DNA of 64,000 nucleotides from Clostridium sp. AM58-1XD (GTDB lineage Bacteria > Bacillota > Clostridia > Lachnospirales > Lachnospiraceae), in contig NZ_QSDR01000026.1 in assembly GCF_003464085.1 (NCBI RefSeq), forward strand, positions 1-64,000, read 5' to 3'. How positions within the stretch are numbered: position 1 is the stretch's first letter; each line of letters starts with the position of its first letter. The position numbers and the translations under genes were made by a program. Of this stretch, positions 46,797 through 54,953 are shown one piece after another. The notes below the pieces were generated by a model that worked only from the letters and a program-made list of their open reading frames with translations, did not search any database and was not told the origin of the DNA.

Positions 46797-47708
46797 ATGG
46801 ATACATATACGATTTCATTTTCCGGACTCTCCCTGGAAGCCGACTTCTATCCTGCGTCAGGAATCAGACGAAACAAAACGATCCTGTATTTTCACGGGGG
46901 CGGCCTGCTCTGCGGCAGCCGCAAAGATCTGCCCGTCCGGTATCTGAACCTGTTTCTGGCAGACGGATATGATTTTCTGGCGTTCGACTATCCGCTGGCT
47001 CCTGAGTCCACCGTGCCTCAGATTATTGAAGCCTGTCAGGCATGCCTGTCCTGGTTTCTTGACGGCTGGCAAAAGCTCCCTGGACTAACGTCTCCGGAAT
47101 ATATCCTTTTCGGCCGCTCCGCCGGAGCTTATCTGGCCCTGATGACCGCCTATGCGTTAAGCCAGGCGGATGTTCATGAAGCGGTTCGGGACAGTGTTCT
47201 AGTTGATGTTCAGGCGAATATTCAAAAGAATTTCCGTGCACCTCTGGGCCTGCTCCTTTTCTACGGATATCACGGCCTGAAGGAACCGGAATTTTCCAGG
47301 GAGAATGCGTATTATCAGACTTCATTTGCCACTGTGACCAGAAACGACGCCTTTTTGGCGGTCAAAAACTCCCCTGATTTAGACACCTTAAAGTCGCCGC
47401 GGCTTCTCCTTTATCTTTACGCCCGCCAGAGCGGCTCGTGGACCAGTCTGCTGGGCAGTCCGGAGGAACTGGCCTCGTGCTCTCTCTCTCCGGAACAGTT
47501 GGTCGGTCTGCCTCCCGCTTTTCTGACCGCCAGCTCCACCGATCACGACGTCCCCTTCCGGATTTCCAAAACCATGTCCAGGAAGATTCCCCGTTCCCGT
47601 TTTTATCCCGTATATAATTTGGACCACGATTTTGACAGTGATACCACACAGCCGGAGGGCCGGAAGGCTTATGAGGAATGTCTTAAGTGGATGGATGAGA
47701 CGATATAA
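46797..47708 (+). CDS. Alpha/beta hydrolase
   Basis: 303 residues of the hormone-sensitive-lipase-like type, with the oxyanion motif HGGG at 33-36, the nucleophile motif GRSAG at 106-110, an acid residue in TASSTDHDVPF and the catalytic His in NLDHDFDSD. It is 5 bp after pucR, so transcribed with the regulator. The substrate is unknown; an amide or ester linked to the operon's pathway is possible (an inference). Confidence 0.87.
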   Translation: MDTYTISFSGLSLEADFYPASGIRRNKTILYFHGGGLLCGSRKDLPVRYLNLFLADGYDFLAFDYPLAPESTVPQIIEACQACLSWFLDGWQKLPGLTSPEYILFGRSAGAYLALMTAYALSQADVHEAVRDSVLVDVQANIQKNFRAPLGLLLFYGYHGLKEPEFSRENAYYQTSFATVTRNDAFLAVKNSPDLDTLKSPRLLLYLYARQSGSWTSLLGSPEELASCSLSPEQLVGLPPAFLTASSTDHDVPFRISKTMSRKIPRSRFYPVYNLDHDFDSDTTQPEGRKAYEECLKWMDETI

Positions 47709-47899
47709 ATGCGCTTTGGATGATTATCTTTTGAATGGCGGCTTTGCACTTCTTTCCGAATGGCAGCCGTAGCTGTTGTCCATGAACAGCGGTTCAAAGA
47801 TTGTCAAAACAGAGCCAACAGAATCTTAACTTCCGACTCTGTGATTTCATGCTTTATTCTGTTTCATGCCCTATTTTTATATCATTTCTGGAGCCAGAA
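47709..47899. other. Intergenic stretch downstream of the hydrolase
   Basis: No convincing gene. An inverted repeat ACAGAG / CTCTGT at about 47807-47842 may be the terminator of the pucR-hydrolase transcript, but it lacks a clear T-run. Confidence 0.3.
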
Positions 47900-47928
47900 T
47901 TGTGTCGAGTTAATGATGACCTTATATT
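47900..47928 (+). promoter_or_regulatory. Candidate promoter of the small toxin-like gene
   Basis: TTGTGT (47900-47905), 17-bp spacer, TATATT (47923-47928). It would give a 5' leader of about 70 nt. Confidence 0.4.
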
Positions 47929-47987
47929 TTTAAGTAAATTCTACTAGCTGTTTTCCTAAATAGATTCTATTAATACTGCTGTTGACT

Positions 47988-48002
47988 CTTTCCAGTGGAA
48001 AG
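47988..48002 (+). promoter_or_regulatory. Hairpin over the ribosome site of the toxin-like gene
   Basis: CTTTCC (47988-47993) pairs with GGAAAG (47997-48002), which is the ribosome site itself. Such shielding of the ribosome site is known for Fst-type toxin mRNAs. Confidence 0.45.
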
Positions 48003-48005
48003 GGG

Positions 48006-48092
48006 GTGGCGCAATACATAACATCTCTTCTCATTTCTGTCCTGGCCGGTGTGATTTGCTATTACATCGGTAAATGGCTAGACAGGAAGTAA
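48006..48092 (+). CDS. Candidate Fst/Ldr-like type I toxin peptide, 28 residues
   Basis: A short frame from GTG 48006 encodes a peptide with a hydrophobic segment (LLISVLAGVICYYIG) followed by KWLDRK. This is the Fst/Ldr pattern: one membrane helix with a small-residue turn, then a Trp and a charged end. Fst and Ldr peptides disrupt the membrane when overproduced. The ribosome site GGAAAGGGGG is very close to the GTG, so the start is uncertain. A convergent small RNA candidate lies directly downstream. Confidence 0.5.
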   Translation: MAQYITSLLISVLAGVICYYIGKWLDRK

Positions 48093-48130
48093 CTATCAAC
48101 AGCTAGCCTGGGATATTCCCTCCCTAAAAG

Positions 48131-48208
48131 GAAAAAAGAATCCCCGAAGAGTCGCCACTCTTCGGGGATTCGCTTGTGTTGCAATGCACATAACACCTTT
48201 TCTCTGCT
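48131..48208 (-). ncRNA. Candidate antitoxin small RNA
   Basis: On the minus strand a promoter (TATCAA complement of TTGATA at 48239-48244, 18-bp spacer, TATTAT at 48215-48220) predicts a start near 48208. The RNA would end at the hairpin 48138-48171 (perfect 15-bp arms, 4-nt loop) with six T following, about 77 nt long. It runs towards the toxin-like gene, the convergent layout of Fst-type modules. Confidence 0.45.
48138..48171 (-). terminator. Perfect 15-bp hairpin terminator
   Basis: Arms 48138-48152 and 48157-48171 are exact complements with a CGCC loop. On the minus strand it is followed by TTTTTT. It lies 45 bp downstream of the toxin-like frame. The plus side has no T-run. Confidence 0.85.
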
Positions 48209-48244
48209 GATATCATAATACACCACTGGCCTAATGTATATCAA

Positions 48245-48436
48245 GACAATATTAAGATTTACATTTCCTTCAGCATGCATTCCATAAACCTTCTTGTTTC
48301 ATGATTTTTTCTTCTGCAGAAGTGAGATTGAACGTATCATCTCAGGTACGGCCTGACTCACAAGGCAAACTACCAACCTTAACGCTTCCGCACTTGGCCA
48401 TTTTAATTCAACAGAGCACTGGGTGATCGTCTTGTA
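48245..48436. other. Short intergenic stretch before engB end
   Basis: No gene, repeat or RNA motif recognised between the small-RNA promoter and the engB stop codon. Confidence 0.35.
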
Positions 48437-49033
48437 TCAGCCGGCTGAATTTTCCATCAGACCTTCAATATAATCCCATATTTCGTCTCTTCCCTGTTTT
48501 GTTTCAGAGGAAAATGGAATTACCGATCGCCTCTTTCGGAAGACCGAGGCCCGTGCGGACTGTTTTATCTGTTTTGCCACCTGGCTCCGCTTGACCTTGT
48601 CCAGTTTTGTTGCAATGATAACCGGTTCATATCCGTTATGGACAATCCAGTCATACATCATTTTATCATTGGCCGACGGCTCATGACGGATATCAATGAG
48701 CAGGAATACACAGCGCAGCATAGGAGATTTCTGAAGATACCGTTCAATCATTTTTCCCCACTTTGCCTTCACTTCCACCGACACCTTCGCATAGCCATAC
48801 CCTGGAAGATCCACGTAGTAAAAGGCATCATTTATGCGGTAGAAGTTGATTGTCTGAGTCTTTCCCGGCTGTGATGAAGTACGGGCAAAGGATTTTCTGT
48901 TCATCAGCGCATTAATAAGAGAGGACTTTCCTACATTCGATTTTCCCGCAAATGCAAACTCCGGGAATTCGTTATCCGGAAGCGTGCTCGTAACGCCGCA
49001 GACAGTCTCCAGTTCCACATTCTTAATTACCAT
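48437..49033 (-). CDS. engB: Ribosome biogenesis GTPase EngB (YsxC/YihA)
   Basis: An essential GTPase for 50S subunit assembly. 198 residues with G1 in FAGKSNVGKSSLINALM, G3 in DLPGYGYAKV and G4 in TKLDK. The start is ATG 49033 (MVIKNVELE) after AAAGGAATTTGAGT. It is the last gene of the tig-clpP-clpX-lon-engB cluster, as in many Firmicutes. Confidence 0.96.
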   Translation of the reverse strand: MVIKNVELETVCGVTSTLPDNEFPEFAFAGKSNVGKSSLINALMNRKSFARTSSQPGKTQTINFYRINDAFYYVDLPGYGYAKVSVEVKAKWGKMIERYLQKSPMLRCVFLLIDIRHEPSANDKMMYDWIVHNGYEPVIIATKLDKVKRSQVAKQIKQSARASVFRKRRSVIPFSSETKQGRDEIWDYIEGLMENSAG

Positions 49034-49086
49034 ACTCAAATTCCTTTCTTTTTTCCCTTTCATTTCAAAAGGGGCCGGCGCGGTCT

Positions 49087-51401
49087 TTAAACAAGAACCT
49101 CTTTCAGCACGTCTTCCATTGTCTTTACAAATATGATGGAAAGGCCTCCTGTGATCTCATCAGACAGTTCTTCAATATCCGGCTTGTTTTTCGCAGGCAC
49201 AAGCACTTTCTGAATATGAGCCATCTTGGCCGCCAGTATTTTTTCCTTCAGTCCTCCAATCGGCAGGACACGGCCTCTCAATGTAATTTCTCCTGTCATC
49301 GCCGTCTTTGCCGATACTTTTTTGCCGGCGATCGCTGAAAACATGGCTGTAGCCATTGTAATTCCAGCAGACGGACCGTCTTTAGGAACGGCGCCTTCCG
49401 GAATGTGAATATGGATATCGTGTTTTTCAAAAAATTCATCCGATACTCCATATGTACTGCAGATGGAACGAACATAGCTCATAGCTGTCTGAGCTGATTC
49501 TTTCATCACATCACCCATCTGTCCCGTCAGCTTCAGTTCGCCTTTTCCAGGCATCACATTAACTTCAATCTGCAGCGTGTCGCCGCCTACGCTTGTCCAT
49601 GCAAGGCCTCTGACAATTCCCACTTCATCTTCTTCATTGGCATCTTCAAAGGAAACCTTTTCCTTGCCCAGATATTTCTCCAGATCATCCACTTTCACAT
49701 GGATTACCCGTTTTTTATCCTTGTCTTCTACGATTTCCCTAGCAGCCTTTCTACAGACATCCCCAATCCTTCTCTCCAGGTTTCGGGCTCCTGCCTCCCT
49801 CGTATAATTGTGGATAATCTTCTGGAGCGTTTCATCATCGAAAATCACCTGATTTTCCTTCAGCCCGTTGCGTTCCAGCTGTTTGCTTACCAGATATTCC
49901 TTCGCAATGTGGAATTTCTCATTTTCCGTATAGCTGTTTACTTCAATGATCTCCATTCTGTCCAGAAGCGGACCTGGAATGGTCGTCGTCGTGTTGGCTG
50001 TAGCGATGAAAAGCACATTGGAAAGGTTAATCGGCGTCTCTACGTAGTGATCATGGAACTTTACGTTCTGCTCTCCGTCCAGTACTTCCAGAAGAGCGGA
50101 GGCTGTATCTCCCTTATAATCGCTGCTCACTTTATCTATTTCATCCAGAAGCATGAGCGGATTGCTCACTCCTGCCTGCTTTAATCCCTCAACAAGGCGC
50201 CCCGGCATAGCTCCCACATAAGTCTTTCTGTGGCCTCTGATTTCTGCCTCATCCCGGATTCCTCCAAGGCTGATGCGCACATACTTTTTATTCAGCGCCC
50301 TTGCTACCGAACGGGCAATCGAAGTTTTACCGGTTCCAGGCGGCCCTACAAGACATAGAATCGTACTGCTCTGCTTCTTCGTAAGATTCTTACCGCCAGA
50401 TATTCCAGAATTCTCTCTTTTACCTTTTCCAGGCCATAGTGATCTTCATTCAGAATTTTCTCCGCATGTTTCAGATTCTGATTATCTCTGGACACCTTGT
50501 TCCAGGGCAGTTCCAGCAGTGTTTCAATGTAAGTACGCAGGACGTTGGCTTCCTGGCTTCCGCTGGGCATGGTCTTAAATCGGTTGATCTCTTTCTGGAT
50601 TTTTTCCTTTGTCTCTTTATCTGCCGACAGCTTGTTCAGCTGTTCCTGATATTCGTCTCCCTCAGTATCCGGATTATCTTCTCCCAGCTCCTCGCGGATA
50701 ATGCGCATCTGTTCCCTGAGAATATAGTCCTTCTGGTTCTTGTCGATTGCGGCCTTAACTTTGGCCTGAAAATCCCGTTTGATGCGCAGAACTTCAATCT
50801 CTTTTGTCAGATTCTGAAGAAGTTTTTCATACCGGTCCATCAGCGCGATATGATCCAGCACCTCTTGGCGGACCGTATAGTCCCATGGAATCTGAATCGC
50901 GATCTGATCCATCAGTTCGTCCAGCTCCATAATTATCATCAGATTCGGCAGTATTTCCTTTGCCGCCCTCTGGTTTTCCTGTCCGTATTCTTCCAGTTTA
51001 TCTTTTAAAACCCTGGCCATTGCCTCACGGGCTATACAATCCAGTTCATCCTCCTGTGCCGTAAGAACGGCAACTTCTCCAGTCAAAGCCGGATCTGTAG
51101 ATTCCAGGCAGAGAAGTTCTCCTCTGAATAAACCTTCAACCATAACCCGGATAAGTCCTCCCGGAAGTTTCACCAGCTGCTTAACGACAGCTATCGTGCC
51201 GATCTGATGAAGCTGCTCCTGGGATGGGTTCTCGTCGTCAGGATTCTTCTGCGTTACCAGAAAAACCTTCTGATCGTCGATCATGGCTCTCTCTACAGCA
51301 GCAATGGAGCGGGCCCGGCTGACATCAAAATGTATCATCATTTTGGGAAGAACCGTCAGTCCCCTCAGGGCGATGACTGGCATGGTTTTTCTTTCTTCCA
51401 T
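49087..51401 (-). CDS. lon: ATP-dependent protease Lon, interrupted by a one-base frameshift
   Basis: Degrades misfolded and regulatory proteins. The N-terminal LON substrate domain and coiled part are in the frame from 51401 to about 50388. The AAA+ domain (Walker [14 protein letters not shown]) and the protease domain, with the catalytic Ser in [14 protein letters not shown] and the Lys in KILAAKMAH, are in the frame ending at 49087. One A is missing in a run at about 50387 (restored reading [20 protein letters not shown]). Repaired length is about 771 residues, normal for Lon. As written, the first frame stops just before the Walker A motif and the second lacks it unless an upstream start is used. 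Confidence 0.93.
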
Positions 51402-51490
51402 TCCTATTCCTCCTTTTGTAATCAGACATTACAGGGCGGCCAGACACCGTATTTACAGATGATATCTGGTCGCCCCAGGCATTGTCTAAA

Positions 51491-52791
51491 TCAGGCGATC
51501 TCGCCTGTCTTATCCTTTTTGAATCTCTGAGCGATGGTCTTTCTCGGCACAGTCGTATCACGGTATACGATATCCGCTTCGCCTTTTTTATCCACCACAT
51601 CCTTCGTAATTGTACAGATTCCGATATTGCTGTCCGACGGAACTTCATACATCAGATCCATCATTACAGATTCCATAATCGAACGGAGACCTCTGGCACC
51701 CGTCTTTCTCTCAACCGCCAGATCCGCAATGGACTCCAGCGCATCCGGTGTGAATTCCAGTTTTACATCATCCAGCTCAAACAGCTTCTGATACTGTTTT
51801 GTAAGGGCGTTCTTCGGTTCCTTCAGTATCCGGATCAGAGCATCTCTGGAAAGAAGTTCCAGCGATACGGTTACCGGAACACGGCCGATAAACTCAGGAA
51901 TCAGGCCGAACTTTGTCAGATCTTCCGGCAGCACCTTTCGGAGCAGTTCGTCAATATCCATCTGGTTCTTATCGTGAATTTCCGAATTAAATCCGATTGC
52001 GCTCACATTCATACGCCGCTCAATGATCTTTTCCAGACCATCAAACGCACCGCCGCAGATGAACAGGATATTCGTCGTATCAATCTGCAGAAGTTCCTGA
52101 TGAGGATGTTTTCTGCCTCCCTGAGGCGGAACGCTTGCAACCGTGCCCTCCAGAATTTTAAGGAGCGCCTGCTGCACGCCTTCGCCTGAAACGTCTCTCG
52201 TTATAGAAACATTTTCAGACTTCTTCGTGATTTTATCAATTTCATCTATATAAATAATACCGTACTCTGCTTTTGCGATATCGTAATCTGCCGCCTGAAT
52301 AAGCTTCAGCAGGATATTCTCTACATCCTCGCCTACATATCCGGCCTCCGTAAGCGCTGTTGCATCTGCAATGGCAAACGGTACATTCAGAATCTTTGCC
52401 AGCGTCTGGGCCAGATATGTCTTTCCCGAGCCGGTTGGACCAAGCATCAGAATATTGCTTTTCTGAACGTCCACGTCCATATTTTTCTTAGAAGTAACTC
52501 TCTTGTAGTGATTGTAAACGGCAACGGACAGCACTTTCTTCGCGTCCTCCTGTCCGATTACATATTCATCCAGAAAATTTTTGATCTCCTTCGGCTTCAT
52601 CAGGTTGATTTCGCCAGATCAAACTCTTCTTCTCCATGGCCGTCAAATTCTTCTTCCAGTATCTCTGCACATAAATCAATACATTCATCGCAAATGTAAA
52701 CATTGTTGGAACCGGCGATTAATTTCTTCACCTGGTCCTGTGTCTTTCCGCAGAAAGAGCACCTGACCTTATCGTCTGGTCTTCCTGGCAT
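51491..52791 (-). CDS. clpX: ATP-dependent protease ATPase subunit ClpX, interrupted by a one-base frameshift
   Basis: Unfolds substrates and feeds ClpP. The N-terminal zinc domain (CSFCGKTQ and CDECIDLC) is in the frame from 52791. The AAA+ part, with Walker [14 protein letters not shown] and Walker [11 protein letters not shown], is in the frame from 52600 to 51491. Adding one G at about 52611 (GCGAAATC to GCGGAAATC) gives [20 protein letters not shown] and a protein of about 433 residues, the normal length. As written, the second frame could start at its own ATG and make a ClpX without zinc domain. Confidence 0.95.
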
Positions 52792-52886
52792 TAACGTCGC
52801 ACCTCGATTCTTTCATACTCCTCGTTTTACGTTACATGCTGCATCCTTATCCGGACGATTCATCCGGAAATGCAGGGCGGGAATTA

Positions 52887-53468
52887 TTATCTGCCTGCAA
52901 TTACAGCATCGATCAGGCCATAGTCTTTCGCCTCTTCCGCCGTCATATAATGATCTCTCTCCGTATCCCTCGCAATCACTTCGTATGGCTGTCCCGTATT
53001 CGCTGCCAGGATTTCGTTCAGCTTTTTCTTTGTCTGCAGAATTTTTTCTGCTACAATCTGAATTTCCGTAGCCTGGCCCTGAGCGCCGCCTGACGGCTGA
53101 TGAATCATAACTTCCGCATTCGGAAGGGCATAACGCTTTCCCTTTGTGCCTCCTGCGAGAAGGAATGCACCCATGCTGGCTGCCATTCCGATGCAGATCG
53201 TGGATACGTCGCATTTAATATAGTGCATCGTATCGTAAATTGCCATACCTGCTGTTACGGAACCGCCCGGACTGTTGATGTACAGGCTGATATCCTTGCT
53301 GGGATCTTCCGATTCCAGGAATAAAAGCTGAGCAACAATCAGGCTTGCGGACACGTCTGTCACTTCCTCGCCCAGAAAGATAATTCTGTCTTTCAGCAGA
53401 CGGGAATAAATGTCATAGGAACGTTCTCCACGGCTGGTGGATTCGATGACATAAGGTACTAAACTCAT
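52887..53468 (-). CDS. clpP: ATP-dependent Clp protease proteolytic subunit
   Basis: A serine protease that forms a tetradecameric barrel and works with ClpX. 193 residues. The catalytic Ser is in [12 protein letters not shown] and the His in [11 protein letters not shown]; the Asp is further downstream. The start is ATG 53468 ([19 protein letters not shown]) after AGGAGGCAAAAC. The N-terminal propeptide is short. Confidence 0.97.
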   Translation of the reverse strand: MSLVPYVIESTSRGERSYDIYSRLLKDRIIFLGEEVTDVSASLIVAQLLFLESEDPSKDISLYINSPGGSVTAGMAIYDTMHYIKCDVSTICIGMAASMGAFLLAGGTKGKRYALPNAEVMIHQPSGGAQGQATEIQIVAEKILQTKKKLNEILAANTGQPYEVIARDTERDHYMTAEEAKDYGLIDAVIAGR

Positions 53469-53546
53469 GTTTTGCCTCCTGTCTAAGGAAAGAGGCTGCT
53501 GCATTTACGCAAAAGCTCCCTGCAACGGCCTCCCTTTCATTTTTGG

Positions 53547-54832
53547 TTAAACTAATTTTGCTTCTGCCACAAGGAAATCTACTGCCTTCTGAACAGCGAG
53601 GTCTTCCTTCATATGTGCAATTTCTGCCTCGCCCATGTACTCTTTAAGCTTATCCGCTCCATCTTGTAGGCTGCTGCCATTCCTTCGATTTCTGCGTCCA
53701 TCGCCTCATCAGAAACCTGGATATTTTCAGCCTTTGCTACTGCCTCCAGAACAAGACGTGTCTCAATTCTCTTGACAGCCTGAGGCTTCATCTGCTCTCC
53801 TAATTTTTCGATGGTCATGCCTGTGTACTTCATGTAGTCGTCAAGGGATAATCCCTGGCTCTGCATTCTGCGGGCATAGTCGTTGATCATGTTATTGATC
53901 TGAGTATTAATCATTGCTTCCGGAATTTCCATCGTTGCATTCTCAATAACCTTCTCAACAACCCTGTTCTCATTCTCTGTTGCAGCCTGTTTCTGCTTTG
54001 CATCCAGAAGCTTCTTCATCATATCTTCCTTGTATTCGTCCAGAGTTTCAAACTCGGAAACCTCTGCTGCGAACTCATCATTTAACTCAGGAAGCTCTTT
54101 GTACTTGATTTCATTGATCTTTACTTTGAAAACTGCCGGCTTTCCTGCCAGGTTTTCTGCATGGTATTCTGTCGGGAATGTAACGTTTACTTCGCATTCC
54201 TCACCTACATTCTTGCCAACTAACTGCTCTTCAAACGTATCGATGAAAGAATGAGTTCCGATTGTCAGCGGATAATCCTCTGCCTGGCCGCCGTCGAATG
54301 GCTGTCCGTCTACAGAACCGTCAAAGTCGATAATTACCTGATCGCCGTCCGCTACAGGTCTGTCTGTTACGGAAATCAGTCTGGAATTCTGATCCTGTAC
54401 CTTCTTTAACTCTTTTTCAACATCTTCGTCTGTCACTTCTGCAGCTGCCTTCTCTACCTCAACACCTTTGTACTCTCCCAGAGTTACTTCCGGCTTTAAC
54501 GCTACGGTTGCTTCGTAGATGAACGGTTTTCCCTTTTCCATCTGCTTTAAATCGATGTCCGGTCTGGATACGATATCAAGTCCGCTCTCCTTTGCAGCAG
54601 CGTCAAAAGAAACCGGCAGGATTTCATTAGCGGCATCTTCATAAAAAATTTCTGCTCCGTACATCTTCTCAATCATAGCCTGAGGCGCTTTTCCCTTACG
54701 GAAACCAGGAATATTAAACTGGTTTTTATTCTTGTTATATGCAGTCTTAATAGCCTCGACAAACTGCTCTGCCGGTACTTCGATTGTCAGCTTTGCCATG
54801 TTCTTTTCTAATTTCTCTACTTGTAAACTCAT
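53547..54832 (-). CDS. tig: Trigger factor, 3' end frameshifted
   Basis: A ribosome-associated chaperone and prolyl isomerase. It has an N-terminal ribosome-binding domain (signature IPGFRKGKAPQAMIE at about 42-56), a central FKBP-type domain (about 160-240) and a C-terminal chaperone domain. As written the frame ends at 53609 after 407 residues, with a divergent tail. Adding one G at about 53658 (GAGCGG to GAGGCGG) restores ADKLKEYMGEAEIAHMKED and a stop at 53547, giving 428 residues, the normal length. It is the first gene of the proteostasis cluster, with its own promoter. Confidence 0.95.
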
Positions 54833-54898
54833 GATATGGGTTCCTCCTTGATCTATATGTGAACCGCCTGCCTACAGGGCGTTACACTTCAAGTTAGC

Positions 54899-54928
54899 AT
54901 TATAACATACCGCATCTTGAAATATCAA
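54899..54928 (-). promoter_or_regulatory. Promoter of tig and the proteostasis cluster
   Basis: On the minus strand TTGATA (54923-54928), 18-bp spacer and TATAAT (54899-54904). The start codon at 54832 follows AAGGAGG. Confidence 0.65.
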
Positions 54929-54953
54929 TACTAATTTGCTTATTTTTTCAGTT

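Noticed and set aside
48062..48280. 72-residue minus-strand frame over the small RNA and hairpin
   Set aside because: It reads through the perfect 15-bp terminator stem and has no ribosome site; the hairpin and RNA interpretation fits better.
52600..52791. A separate 63-residue zinc-finger protein upstream of clpX
   Set aside because: The sequence is the normal N-terminal zinc domain of ClpX, split off by a one-base frameshift.
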